Below are positions 1 through 13,800 of a stretch of 64,000 nt of DNA, piece after piece (the stretch's first letter is position 1; each line of letters begins with the position of its first letter). Under the pieces are notes generated by a model. The model saw only the letters and a program-made list of their open reading frames with translations, was not told the origin of the DNA and searched no databases. The position numbers and the translations under genes are program-made. Origin of the DNA: Undaria pinnatifida (taxonomy: Eukaryota > Sar > Phaeophyceae > Laminariales > Alariaceae); assembly GCA_012845835.1 (NCBI GenBank), contig JABAKD010000108.1:722001-786000 (forward strand). The letters run 5' to 3'.

Positions 1-3000
1 TCGAGTCCGATATCCCTCGTTCCTCGTTCCCCAGCACCACCGCCGTCTTGACCGACCAGTCTATCTCTCCGATGGGAACGGCGGATGGGGAGAGGTCGCT
101 CGCTACCACCTGGCAGCAATTGCGGTTTACGGTCAAGCCGTCGCCGGCGTGGAAGAACACAACAGAATTACGAGGGAGCCATGATGTTGGGACCAAATTC
201 AACCACCCGAATATATACTGCCAAAAGCAAGCGAGAAAAAAGCACGACACTCTACTCTACCTGCCACAGGTCTATCTGCTTCCAACTATACTGGTAAAGC
301 ACAAGGATGCATGCATCCCAAGCAAATATCCTCGCCAGGTATATTCGTGCAAAGGTGATTCAGCGCGGGCGTGTACGGCGAACCGTATTGGCTTTGGCCC
401 ACCTGATACCCGTCTTCCTTGAGTTTGGCTACGGCGTCCTCCGGGCTGTCGTGGCCATGAAGAGTTAACCACTTCTGACTGTCACGGCAACACGGTGTAA
501 AAAGATACTTAGTATAATCGTACAGGTGCGAAAATCTTGTGATAGCAGGGTGAAAGGTTGGAAAGAAACGATGACGTTCATGAGGATTATGACGATTCAA
601 TGTTTTACGCTCACGGAAAGACTCAGAACGCAGTTTGGGATGGTCGCGGTTGTACATGGTGCTTGGCGGTGCGGAAATCCTATCTATACCCTTCATGATA
701 GGAGGCGCCCGGATATAAAGTCAGTGAACACCGCAAAATCCCCTGGCAGTGCCCCCACAACAGACTCATTGCGGAATTTTCTCTGGGAACTACTGTGCTT
801 GCGCTTCCCCAAACTATACAATACCACCGCCAACCCTCCAAAGAACGTCAGTGTGGGTAGATACACTCTTCGTCGTTCATCACGGGAGAGGTTACAAGCC
901 AGCGTCTACCGCTGCCACCTTCGAAGGCAAACATGCCCGTCAACTCTACAAAAACGCAGACCTCGGCGGCATGTGCACAAATAAACACAACGCCCCTTAC
1001 TACCCACTACAGCAAAACGCCTTGTCAGGACCGGAACGCCGACAAGTTATGACGCCCATATGGGCGCAAATGTAAAGACCGTTTGGTATTCATATTTCTA
1101 CTCCCAACGGTCCTTACGTATATCTACGCCCAGAGTGGAACTTGTTTTTGTGTGTCAGTTTCTGCTCCAGGAACCCGTGCGCGTCATCCCCTTTTGAAGT
1201 TCGGAGGAAAACGATGGGGAAAAAAACTCGAGCGATTACAGCGATTACAGCATCACAGCATTGAAGCGATTACAGCACCAAACACACAAAATCATAGCAT
1301 TGAAGCGATTACAGCACCAACCACACGAAACAGCCAGGACCGTTGGGGTGGGGAGGGTGGGGAGGGTGGGGGGGGTTGTCCGAAGTGCAATGGAAGGCCT
1401 TACACCTTACAGGACCTGTGCGGCACGCGTGTAGCATGCTGACACCATTGATAATGGTCATACTATTCATAGTTAATAGTACCGCAGCACGCTCTTCTTC
1501 TCTTTTTACAGTAGGTTCTAAATAATATCGATAACATCGATCATATCGATAATATCGATACTATCGATAATACCGTTGTTTGTGTGGTCGCTGTGTATGG
1601 GCCCCAAAAAAGTGAAACTGAATCACCTGCCCATAGCGGTGCACATGGTCTGAAGCCTAGCCTTCTTGGAGTACGTGGCGGGGTCGGACACGATATGCGC
1701 GTTTTGTATGCCGAATGAGTCCAGAGTTCGGAGACACGCCCAGACCTGCCGATATCATCGCAACAAAAGCAGCAAGATATAATAAGAAGTATGGCATCAG
1801 CGTGCATCATACCAGGAGGTGTATCAATAGTCGTGCCTGAAATCGAAGCGGCATATTCTCTTTGTTAAACAGTGCAGTACTGTACCGTAAACAACATACA
1901 TGGGAGTACAAAGAAGCTCGATGGATTTCTCGATGGGGATGTGGAAACAAGACGGTTAAGTCTATGCATCGCATGTTCCTCCCCTCTTGTGCTACACACT
2001 ACACACGTACGCTCGTTGGACACCAACCAGCAGTGTACCAGATACATCACAGCAGCACTGGCACGAGCCACTCGTACGCACCGAATACAGGTAATTACGA
2101 GTATAATGAATGGTATTTGTGCCGACCGAAGGGAAGCCGGAATCTGCTCCAAGTAGAATCAAATTATTTCTGGCTCGTCGACTATCAACAGGCCCGAACT
2201 CACACAAAAACTGAGCATCGCTCATGGTTGAGCGTTGCCGTCCATTGAATGGGGAAAGGCGGGGCGACTGGCGAATCCATCAATGAAATCGATTGTTATA
2301 CGGAGGTGCGTCGCGCTCAATAAAAGTGCTACGTAACGCACTGCTATACCTGGTACCTGGTACGAGCGTACTGAACGAATAGTCCATTACCAGAGCGCTA
2401 TCTATCAATAGAGTGGTTAACTACCAGCAAGTATGCACCTGGCACGTAGCTTGAACAATTACGTACCCTGGTATGAATAAAGCAGCAGGTGTACGGCACA
2501 CCGGCCGCAGCCTGTGCGTGTGAGACGCCGCACGCTGCGAGGGGATGTGCAATGCAACCTGTAGACAACTGTTATATACTTCGTACAAGGTTGCCCTGCG
2601 GGATGTCGTTAGCTCGAAATACCGAGCGTGTTGCCAGCGAAAAAGGGAAGCGGTGGAACACAGGCGTTCCTCATGTATGAACATGAATATGAGCGATACC
2701 AGGCACGATAACATAAACGCTGTTCGACACCTGCTGAAAACATTCAAGTAGTCACCGCAAGTAACCAGGCAAGCAATAACGACTACAAGTAGCCCGAACG
2801 AGTCATATAGCCTAGCACAGATGCGTGGAGGAGAGAGGCTTACATTGTTGGGGTTGGCGGGGTTCTCGAATACGACGGTGGCGCTACCAGTGCGCTGGTC
2901 CAGCACCTCTTGCATCCTTTCCAATCTGTCCTCTGTTAAGTATTCTTTCAGGAGGTCGATGGCACGATCCAGGTCTTCGGCGGTTTGTCCAGCCAGCTCC

Positions 3001-3881
3001 CCCCCGACGCCGATCATCTTCGATACGCTAGCAGGAGCGGCTGCCCTCGCAGCTTCTTCCGCCATGTTCTCCGCGTGTGTTCTCGTCTGGGGATTGAATG
3101 TACGGTATCGGAATATTTTTATGGTCTTATGGATGTGTCGATTGCGTCGAGCAGTTCAAACCAGGGTGCATGCTTAACGGTTATTACGATCGATAAATGG
3201 CACATACATCTTCCGCCATGTTCTCCGCGTTCTTGTCCACTGGGATTGGATGTGTCCATTTCCACAATTCAAATCAGGGTTCATGTGTACCAGCGATAAA
3301 ATACAGACCCAGCAAGCTGAGCAGCACCGGTCTCCTGCAAGGCAGCTTTGCGGTTACTTACCATGCTGCAGATGTCATGGCGTAGATATATATTTACGCG
3401 CTACGTACTGAAGGTGTTGCGAATAGGCTTCTGTCGGCGCACAGCGCAAGCTGTCGTACGCAGATTGCCTTGATCATGATGGGGCACCTCTCTTACGTGG
3501 TGGTACCTCACCCTGGTATCACCTGGTACCTTGGTATACGGTATGCTATCACAGCCATTCCTCACTGGATCGAGTCACGGTGGCGAGGCGGCTAAGCTAC
3601 CGCATAATAGTGACCTATCTTAGGTACTGCTAGACCAGGCTTACCTTCCAAGATCCGAACTCCCACGTATCCCACTCGTCTTCGTCGGGGTTCTCATCCT
3701 TCTGGCCTACAATGGCATTGGTGCTGCGTGGGCCGGTGGAGCGAGAACGCTTGTACAGACGCTGCTGTGCGTTGCGAACGTTTTGGGCAAACGGGCTGCC
3801 TACCCTAGGCGATAGGTAGCAGCGAGCGAAGCCTAGAGTCGAGAGAACCATCAGTAGGCGTTCACCCCTCCACACAAGCAT
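1..3881 (-). CDS. SpoU/TrmH-family RNA 2'-O-methyltransferase (3' end beyond window)
   Basis: Predicted S-adenosylmethionine-dependent ribose 2'-O-methyltransferase acting on tRNA or rRNA. Predicted exons on the minus strand: 3881-3645, 3086-2844, 1745-1627, 478-403 and 109-1; reading phases agree at every junction and give about 261 residues before the edge. Residues 80-160 are a helical lead-in ending in a TrmH-like segment (DQRTGSATVVFENPANPNN). Residues 161-172 read VWACLRTLDSFG, SpoU motif 1. Residues 251-259 read LGNEERGIS, motif 2. The third motif would lie beyond the edge, so the knot fold is only partly seen. The start at 3881 gives a hydrophobic leader (LLMVLSTLGFA) that could target an organelle. 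An in-frame ATG at 3959, or an acceptor at 3805-3806 that would make this a later exon, are alternatives. Substrate specificity cannot be read from the sequence. Confidence 0.85.
1243..1330. repeat. GCGATTACAGC tandem repeat
   Basis: Several copies of a GCGATTACAGCA-type unit, two of them in a longer repeat (GCATTGAAGCGATTACAGCACCAA). It lies in the methyltransferase intron between the exons at 1745-1627 and 478-403. Confidence 0.7.
1345..1378 (+). other. G-run tract, potential G-quadruplex
   Basis: Five or more runs of 3-8 G separated by single A or T (GGGGTGGGGAGGGTGGGG and onward). The strand carrying the G runs is the non-coding strand of the host gene, so the pre-mRNA would carry C runs. 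A DNA quadruplex is plausible, an RNA one is not. Confidence 0.6.
1525..1572. repeat. ATCGATA short tandem repeat
   Basis: Five or six imperfect copies of ATCGATAAT/ATCGATAC, 55 bp downstream (in transcript sense) of the methyltransferase exon ending at 1627. Each unit contains the palindrome ATCGAT. Confidence 0.6.
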
Positions 3882-3959
3882 CGTGTTGCTAGCAGCAGGT
3901 TGCAAGGTGCAGCGTTGAAGTATTTCGCAAGCCTGGCCGAGCATTTTTTTAGCTAGCAT

Positions 3960-4461
3960 TTCCGCCGCCTTTTTCAGCCAGCAGGCGAGGGAGTTCGATC
4001 ATGACGGGTGGCATGTACGTACAAAGTGCAAGTGAAACCACCACTTCCAAAACTTCACTGATCCAAGAGCTCGCTGCAATCTTTACGGCAATCCTACCTG
4101 TTCGTGCGAACTAGCTGATGTGCTGATGTGTAATACTATCTGCAGCCAAATGCTGCGAGCCACCAGACCAGTATCTACTCGCATCTACAGTATTAGTTGA
4201 TATCTGTGCATAAAAACAAGAAGACCAACGACGAGTTCGTGAGTTCGAGTACTTCTGTGTACATACATGGTGATGGATGGTCGCTGTTCGTTGTCGTCGA
4301 ACGCTCCTGGATCGTGATACAACATACGTACCTGCACACGGATACACCGCACGGATACACGTACGAAATTATCAATATTGGTGCGAAATATTGCTTGAGC
4401 GAGTGGACAGAGCCAGCTGTGGAAATCACTTGGGCTTCTTGGGAGGAGTTGCAGGGGTGCA
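3960..4461. promoter_or_regulatory. Divergent intergenic region (methyltransferase / armadillo gene)
   Basis: About 0.5 kb separates the methyltransferase start (minus) from the armadillo gene start (plus), so both promoters must lie here. No TATA box is convincing. The regulatory role is inferred from gene orientation alone. Confidence 0.45.
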
Positions 4462-5209
4462 ATGGGGATCGGCGAATCAAAGGAAGAAAAAGTGAACGAC
4501 GACGTCGTGCTTGTGGAGGACGGTAAGCTCCACACGAGCCATCATGCAATACTAGAGCACAGTAGTTGTAGTGCAATCCGACGACGTCGCATCTTGTACC
4601 CAGATGAACTAGTGTACTGCTGTAAGTATTGATTTAGACTCATTCGCAAAGTACGATTCGAGTATGCAGATCGCTAGCGCCGAAAGTGTTATGTTGCAGA
4701 TCTCGTATTATTTTATGAAAAAAGCCTACGACTAGACTAGACTAGTCTACTGTAATTGGTACATACAGTAAATGTGACAGCAGCAGCCGATCTGCGACGT
4801 TGCGACGTACCTGGTACAGTATAGTCAACTAACTGAAGGTGGTACTACCGATTGCTACCGATTGCCCTCACTAAAAACACGGCCACTAGACTAGACCTCC
4901 GGTGGGGATACGAAAGCCAGAACCGTGGGAAAAAATGGACGTCCGAGTGCGGTCACGTCGTCAGACGAATTAACCAGGGTATCACACACCTTTGTGTGAC
5001 CACGGACTCCAGATTTTTGACAAGAAGAGTTAATGCGAGAACAACAACAACAGCAACAACAACAACTTGTACTCCCTTTCCCCTTGTTACACGACGCTCC
5101 TCCCCAGACGCATAGAAGTGCATGAAAAATGCAATGTAGGCTTGCACCACGATCGACCCGGTCCATGCATAATAACATCAGCAGTGTTGTTGTTGTTGTT
5201 GTTGTTGTT

Positions 5210-5248
<39 letters not shown>

Positions 5249-8200
5249 GCTGTTGTTGTTGTTGTTGTTGCTGTTGTTGTTTCAAGTCCGTGGTCACAGG
5301 ACAGGCTCCAGTCACTCTGGAGCTGAGGAATACACTAGGGAAAACCACAAACAACCCAAGAGTGTGAAGAGTGCTCGCTCCGAGGGAATACGCGTTTGTA
5401 TTATCGCTCGCTATTATCGCTAGCGTTGGGCTGCGAAAGCAACTGAGTTAAATCGACACACGACGCGTATGAAAATACTCGGAAGTGTGGTGAGCTAAAG
5501 CTTTATTTTTCCCCATCCGCCGGAGGATTAAAAAAAAAAAAAAAAAAAAAAAAAATCGCTCGCTGTGTAGACAGAATGTAGATCGTAGCAGTAGCAGCTG
5601 CGGATAAGGTGATATCGGGCAGCAAACAAGGCAAAAGGTTGTACCTGGTACCTGACTAGCTCATCCGCTATGCACACTGACAACATTCGCCCCCCACACA
5701 AATGCACACGTGTATGTTGTATAATACGCAGACGACTCGCTGAGCGATGCTCTACGGACAAACTTGACGAGGCTTATCGCCTACGCCAAGAGCGCTGATC
5801 CTGACCTTCAAAGGCAGGTGGCGGAGAAACTGGCCAACGAAGCAGTCAAACGTGAGAACGTAAGATCGTAAGCAAACCCATGCATGGAGCATGCAACTTC
5901 GTTGGGACGGCTCTAGACTATACATGTATCGGTGCACTGACAGCAGCAGTAGCAATGGTACGGTATGCGAATAATCTTGTTTCTGGCTCCAGGCCGGAAT
6001 CCTTAATCAAGGGAGGGTCTTTCATACACGAATTTGAGCACAAAAGAGGCCGTGTTCTTACGTTCGTTCGTCTAAAACCATATTTTTAGATAAATAGCTA
6101 CCAGGTATTAATAACGTGACATTCTTAACTGCCAAATTATTAAGTGCTGTTTTGTGCTGTTTTGTGCTCATTTTTGTACACCTGGTATCAGAGTGGTTGG
6201 TTCTGAGTATCGTGTCATTGTGCCTGTTAGCTATGCCTGTATAGCTACCAGGTATTAATAACGTGACATTCTTAACTGCCAAATTATTAAGTGCTGTTTT
6301 GTGCTGTTTTGCGCTGTTGTTTGTACACCTGGTATCAGAGCGTGGTTGGTTCTGAGTATCGTGTCCTTGTGCCTGATTCTTGTGTCTGTTAAAAGTCTAC
6401 TATCGGTATAGACTATAGCTCCGGTCGTTTGCACTCACTCGATGCACTTCCTGGTAAGGTAAGTGTAAGTCCTAACGGTACGGCCACGGCTCCGCCCGAG
6501 GCACAAGATCTGCATTGCCCATTGCGGTAAATAATAGGGTATAGAGCATACTACTCGTCGTATTAAAAATGTGCTGCGGTGTACCACTCTGAGATTAAGA
6601 ACGAGGCATGGAGTATAGACTACACATTAAGCTCCAAACAGTCCTTACATTCCGTAGTCACTGAGTGGTACCAGGTAGCAATTAAGTTAATGTTGGTTGT
6701 CCTCATGAACATGGCGGTTATGATCCATCTTATATCATGGACTTCCATACGTTGGTAAGGGATCCATGTATAAGGTGTAAGGGGACTGTTTGGCCGGATG
6801 TTTCCCGGCATGATTTCTCATGATGAGCTGTCACTCGTAGTTTTGCTCCATATGAGACCGAGTCAGGCTCGACGGCTGGATAATATAAGAAAGAGTTATG
6901 TGTCACCGTCTTGAGTCATCATCACGCCTTCCCGCGCCAGCTACGTGTACACCTTTAGACTAGAGATATATCAACACAGTACTAGTGAAAGAGCCGGTTG
7001 ATTTCTATTGGTAAGCGCAGCCAAGGCCAGCCTACAGAGGTGGGAAAGAGCCATGTCAGGTCCGGGGGATTCTGGCATTACTGCTGTAGATCAGACTATA
7101 TAAGAGAGGACGTAAAGCTGCTGAAGATGATCCAGATAACGCTGCAGAAGCGCGTGAGAGAGGTCGGACTCGCTGAGGCAGCCCTGCGAGCGTCATATGC
7201 TAAAGAGGTGTATGGCCTGACTACGTTTTGGTCCTGGCGGGTGTCGATGATGCATGACGCGCTACGACTTCTCCGCGGGGAGCACGAGCTTCAAGCTGAT
7301 GTGATGCGGAAAATGGACGAAAGAGTGGCTTTGTTCGAGAATGAGAGAGGGCGAGAGATGAGAGAGATACATGAGATAAGAGAAGAGAGATAGAAAAGGA
7401 GAGTAAGAATATTTCGCCCCAGCAGCAACTGCGCGGTCCCAGCAAAGCCAAACATGAGCCGAAGCTGGTAGATCTGCATGGCGCTGGTGGCGACTGCGCT
7501 GGAGAGAAGCAGTTGTTGCAGAGGCAGCAGCTGCCCCAGTCGCCCCATCTGCAGGAAGAGCAGTCATCAGAGGATTGCTACGCCTCCAACGAAGAAGAAT
7601 TGCCGCTGAAACAGCCGCCATCACCGCCGCCGCCACCGCCGCCGCCACCGCCGCCGCCACGGCCACCGCCGCTACCGTCGTCATCACAGCCGCCGTCATG
7701 GTCACCGCCGCTGTCATCGCCACCGTCGCCGCCATTGCCGTCGCCGTTGCCACGGCCGCCGCTGGGACCGCTGCCACCACTGTATCTGCAAGCCCGCAGT
7801 ACAGCCAGGTCTGTGCCTGAATCTGTGGCTACTTTATTTTGTACAAGAGAAGAGGAAATGAGAGATGGCGATGTTTTCGCGGTATGTGTGGATTTTATTG
7901 TCCCGGGGTTTGGTACGACGTACATTGCGGTTTTCGAGGATAACGAGGGGGCGAAGAACCTGACACAAAACCCAGTGTGCACACATCGAACTCGAAGCAC
8001 ACCAACGTGCGACTCTCCTTCTTGCGGGAGCTTATTTTTTGGGGGAGATATTATTCGAGTTTGAGTTTTTGAGCAGTGCAACATCCCGCCGATACGAGTG
8101 CTACACATTTCGTCGTGCACGGAGGGGAGGGGATGCTTTTCGCCGTGCAGTGTGCAGTGTACGATTAAATCGAGTTTCTGCGGTTGTTTGCGTTTTCGTA

Positions 8201-10761
8201 TAATACTGCGGAGTTTGTTTTTCCTGGTTCAGCTTGTAGGCCCCGTGCTGGGTACTAGTATCTCGAGGAAGTCGGGAATAATCGGAGTTTATTTGAGTCA
8301 ATTTTCGAGAATTGCGCCGTTTTTACCGGGTCACTTTCGAGAAAAAAGTTATTGTCGTTTTCCCCTGGCAATGATTTTCTAGAGTTATCGAATTGAGGAC
8401 TGGGTTTTTTATTTTGAGTTTGTTGGGGTTCTTCTGAGTTTGATATAGATTAACTTCATTACGATATGACGATGTATTAACCCTGCGATGTCGTGCCTTC
8501 TCATGCACGAAGCAGGGGGGATGCTAGTGTGTTCGCCGTGTGTAATGAGGAGGGGGGATGTTGGTTGCCCTCGTGAACATGACGGTTATGATCCATCTTA
8601 TATCATGGAGTTCCGTACGTTGGTAAGGGATCCATGTATAAGGTGTAAGGGGACTGTTTGGCCGGATGTTTCCCGGCATGATTTGCCATGAGCTGTCTCT
8701 CGTAGTTTTGCTCCATATGAGACCGAGTCAGGCTCAACGGCTGGATAATGTGAGAAAGGGTTCTGTGTCACCGTCTTGAGTCATCATCACGCCTTCCCGC
8801 GCCAGCTACGTGTACACCTTTTGTCTAGAGATATATCAACAGTTCATGGCATGACACGGATATATAGCAAGTGCACATGTATGATAATACTCCCACCAAG
8901 GGGAAATGTAATGCTAGTATTGATATCACCTACCATTACATTACCACAGCGGTATAAAAAATACCTATTACAACAACTAACTGCACTACTACTTACAGCT
9001 GCTTATTAGTCGCAACCTAGGAATATTCAACCGTATGATACGAGTATAATAAGACTGGAGGGCAGGGTCTGTTATGTTACTAACAAGCCACCCTTTGCGA
9101 GTCTCTCTACTAGGCAGGTTCCACCTTGGTCACTCACTTGTACTAGAAAAGCTCTTGTATTACTGTAATTCCACTCACGCCACGGACGAGCTGAACGCGT
9201 GCAAACCCGCGAAGCAAAGGCATCATCCCAGTTTTCCTATGCGCACACACCTTCAAAGTCATATGAAACCTCTTTTTATATCATTTCAGTATCTAGGTAT
9301 TACGCCTTCTTAGGCTTCCAGGGCAATAATACCATAACAAGCCCCCAGTTCGCAGGTCACGCCAGCCAATCAACGATCAGCCGATGGGGGTGGAGTGTCC
9401 ACACTATGCGGGGTGGTATCGACCAGGGGGATCACAGTTTTCATTCCCGGGTTGTTGGAGTTGTAGATAGATGTATACGGAAGGATTTCTGATCCAGGGA
9501 TGGGGATTGTCCTCCGCAGGTGCGGAGGGACCTCGACATTGGCTCGAGGGGCAAATCTCGCAGCGTGCTGGTTCTATGAGCCCCAGGCGATCAGCGATCA
9601 GCCGATCGGGGTGAGGTTTCCACACCATGCGGGGTGGTATAGACCCGGGGGGTCACCGCTTTGCCCCCGGGCTGTTGGAGTTGCAAGCGTATGGAAGTAT
9701 TTCCGATCCGGGTCTATGACCCTATCCTCCCCGGGTGCGGCCGGGTGTCGACGCTGTTTCGAGGGGCAACTCTCGCCGCGCGCTGGCGCCATGAACCCCA
9801 GACAATCAGGGATCAGCCGATGCGGGTAGGGCTTCCACACCGTGCGGGGCGGTATCGATCCGGAGGATCACCGTTTTCGTTCCCGGGCTGTTGGAGTTGC
9901 ACGCATGTTTAGAGGGGTTTCTGATACGGGGATGGGGCCCTATCCTCCCGGGGTGTGGCGGGACCTTGACGTTGGCCCGAGGGGTTACTCTCGCCGCGAG
10001 CAGGATTTGTGAGCCCCAGACAAGCAGCGACAAGCTGATGGGGGTGGGGAATCCACACCGTGCGGGGCGGTATCGGTACACCGAGGATCGCCGTTTTCGC
10101 CCCCGGGTTGCTGGAGCCGTGTATGTTTGGAAGACTTCCTGATACGGGAATGTGACTCTATCCTCCCCGGACACCCATGGGTCCACGAGCCACAGCCCAT
10201 CAGCGATCGGCCAATAGGGTCGGGGTTTCGAGGGTTTCTACATCGTGCGGGGCGGTGTCGACCCGGGGGATCGCCGTTTTCATCCCCGACTGGTTGGAGT
10301 TGTAGACATGTAGATATATTCCTGAACCGGGGATGGGTCCCTATCTTCCCCGCCTGCGGTGGAACCTCAATGGCTCAATGGCTAGTATATTGCTGTTTAT
10401 CACCAACCTTCTAGAAAAGAGTCAGTGGGTCGGGCAGACATTTGATAGGCCAATCAGCGGCCAGAATCGTAATTCAAAACTGTGCTTCAGCAGCAAGGCT
10501 GACTTGATGACTGTCAGGGCTGCCTCGGGGTTGCCGGGAATGCTCAGGACGCCACGGCCACGGCTCGGTGAGGCACGAGACCCGGTGTTCTGCTGGTTGT
10601 GTCGCCCACCCTCCCTACCCATACGGCAGGACGGGTCTGACACGCTCTGAGTGGCGAGACCGTGATGACAGACAGGTAGACAGGCAGGCAGACAGGCAGG
10701 CAGACAGGTAGGCAGACAGACAGACAGACAGGCAGACAGACAGGCAGGCAGAGAGGCAGGC

Positions 10762-10806
<45 letters not shown>

Positions 10807-13800
10807 GGCAGACAGACAGACAGGCAGACAGACAGACAGGCGTTTTTGCTGTACTATATAATAGGAATACGTGCGGTCACGAGTGTGTTCGTGGTCTACT
10901 TCGTACTGACTTGTCAGTAACTGCACACATCAGAACACACAACTCGCTTGATGGAAATGTTGGGGGGCTGGGCTGGGCTAGCCCTCGGCCCGCCGTAGAC
11001 GCCATAATAATGCCTGGCATGACGTCGTACGTCGCTCGCGCATTCACCGTGAGACGTGTGTGAATACTAACAATGTGCTGCCTTCAATTTTTTCCATGCA
11101 AAAACATTGCAGCCAGCCGACAAGCCCAAATCGTGGAGCTCGGTGGGCTGAAGCTTCTCCTGCCCCTGGCGAACTCTCGGGACATCGAAGTCCAGCGTTT
11201 GGCCGTGCACGCCCTTGCCAACCTCTCCGTCGATTGTGAGTCGCAAGTTCTACTATTAGCCTATTGTGCCAATAATCATTTTTGGCTCCATGTACCAGGT
11301 ATGTATTTTTGGCTCCACGTATGTATGTACATGGCGAAAACTGGAAAAAAAAAAAGTGATATGTCAGTGCGGTGTTACTGTAGTCTAGTCTAAATAGAGT
11401 GCGAGCGCGCAACATACCATAGGGAGGACTGCGGTCGATGCCCCGGGGATGGAACGTTGCTGAGGAAGAGGATAATTATAGCAGGTAGCTAAACATGAAA
11501 ATACGGGGAAGGGAACTTGGGGAATGGGTTTCGGAGAGTCATAGAAGAGATGCTACTTCTTCGCGGAAAGATAGTAGATTTCTATCGGAACGCCATCTGT
11601 GCTACATCGTCGAAGGGCAAACATAATAACAATAACGACGGCATAATAATAGTACTACCTTGGTACTACTAACAAAATGAATAACTAGCAATAGTGCACA
11701 CCACGCGCGTACCGTGCAACCCGTTGCATTGAAGTCCGAAACATTACCAATAAAAACTAGTAATGAAACCATCACCCCCTAGGATGACGTGGCTGCCTGT
11801 TTCGCGATGACATATATGTATATGTCTGATCCTATAATGACCACTTTTATCCGTAATAATTTCCCTCTGGAGTCTCAAAAAGACTCACAGAAATAAGCTG
11901 TATGTCGTAGTGCACTTGTAGCAATAACCCGCATCGTGTTTTTGCTTTATTTAGCTTCCAAGCTGAATCGAGGAGAGAGGGTTCGCCGTCTGCGCTAGAT
12001 GACCATCGGTAGACATTGCTCATGGAACAATAGCAACGTACTCTGTACAAAATGTGCACATATAGCTCTAGACTACACCAACGACTCTCGTTTGTTCGCC
12101 ATGCCACGCTTACACCCTCTATATGCAGCAAACAATCAAGAAGTGATGGCAAAGGAGGGTGCAATCGACATCTTGATAGACATGCTGGGTTCGAACCACC
12201 CGCACCTACAAAGACAAGCCGCCAAGGCACTGGCAAACCTCGGGGTCAACACCCCGAACAAAGATAGTATTTGTACGGCCGGGGGAGTGCCCCCGCTGGT
12301 GCAGCTGGCTAGTTCGAAGAGTCGAGGCGTGGCCGTGGAGGCCGTCGCCGCTCTTGCCAATCTAGCTGTCAACGGTGGGTCAAATCGCTTCTAGTACTTT
12401 AAGTGCGCGTGTGTTGCTGCGCCTTTGCCGTAGGATTTTATCAAAATATCAAAAATAGCCTTACTTAGCCTTTTACTCTATCATGTATACCATTAAAACA
12501 CCTTTTCAATACCTTTTCAATTGTTACTAGTGTTAACACTGCCTTGGGAACAGGCTTGTCCGTAACGTTGTCCATGGAGCCATCTCTCATCTGAATACGG
12601 TTTCCTTGATGACTCAATCACCAGTTGAGCGCGCCAACACATAAATCAGTCTAGCTCGAATAATACACTGAGTCTTACCATCAAAAACGATGGACGTCTT
12701 AAACTAAACACGAATATGATAGATTAGTCTAATAACAGAGTTAATACATGAATGATTAGTCCAAACTCCACCCTACTTCCTACTACACAGTAGTTCGAAG
12801 TATGTGCTCATGTGTATGTCATTGCTGCCATCATTATCGCTGTTGATAATAGGTTGTTACTGTACGACATGTGTATTAGTACCAGGTATATTGTAAGGAC
12901 ATCAGAACTTAGCGCCCTTAGTAAGGACTGTGTCGTACTTGCAATAAATGAAATACCAGATGAGATAGGTATACAGGCTGACCAATAAACTCGTTGGACT
13001 ACAAATAATGGTAATATAGTCGGTGGTATTTGCCGGGTTACTCGTGCGGCGGCTAGTTGTTGATACAATGTTTTCAAGACTTGTCTCCCCCGTTCAAATT
13101 GCGACACCCCCCCCTCCGGGATTTGAAGTTAACCACATCCCACCGAAAGGGAAGCTCGTAGTCCAGTTTGTTTTCGTCTCCCTCTGTTCGGAAGTTATGT
13201 ATTGGTAGACTAAGTGTTGGTAGTGTATCTTGAAATGACGAACTACGCAACTAACATGCAACCACTATCCCATCCCACCTCACCTAGCTCTGTACCTCCT
13301 CCTTCAATTTCGCCGCTCAATACACGCAAACGATACACGCCAAACGTCAACTCAGACAAGAGCGAAATCCAAATTGTGCAAGAAGGCGGACTGGGGCCAA
13401 TACTGGACGGCGCTAGCTCAGACGACATGGAACTGCAGACGCAGTGCGCGCGGGCGCTGCGCAACCTCTCCGTTAACCGTGAGCATAGTCTATACGTATG
13501 CTCAGTATCCGGACCTTATGGTTGCTTTACTGGAAATATCTCTCGTCGTCCGTACGCCAGGCTGGAACCTATGATAATTAATACTTCGTATATTGTATTG
13601 TAGTGTATTGTAGTGTACCTGGTATGTCGGTGCAATTCGCTGGATAGATATGATATATGATACAACACCCAAGTATACAGTTAAAGCATGTCTAATGAGC
13701 GAACGCCCGACTGCACAAAGTATAACTGAACATTAATACCTACCTGGTATATATTAATAGCATGTACGCCTACCTGGTACATCGTATGTAAAGGCAATCG

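Larger units (their letters stand above)
6691..8841 (+). mobile_element. Non-autonomous LTR retrotransposon
   Basis: Two direct repeats of 286 and 283 bp (6691-6976, 8559-8841) begin TGTTGGTTG and end ATATCAACA, so each LTR carries 5-bp inverted ends TGTTG/CAACA. A purine tract (GAGGAGGGGGGA) abuts the 3' LTR, as expected for a polypurine tract. The flanks are GTTAA and GTTCA, an imperfect 5-bp target duplication. The ~1.58-kb interior has no reverse transcriptase, integrase or protease motif, only the two frames at 6998-7393 and 7513-8064. The LTRs differ at roughly 5% of positions. It looks like a TRIM/LARD-type derivative moved by another element's enzymes. No clear primer-binding site was found. 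It sits in intron 2 of the armadillo gene. Confidence 0.85.

Noticed and set aside
5067-5423. Frames rich in poly-Leu or poly-Val
   Set aside because: They are read-through of the (GTT)n microsatellite; every frame is open.
9500-10414. Several 80-126-codon frames on both strands
   Set aside because: They follow the ~217-bp satellite and shift frame with each unit.
10615-10926. Leu-Ser-Val-Cys repeat protein on the minus strand
   Set aside because: It is the shadow of the CAGA microsatellite.
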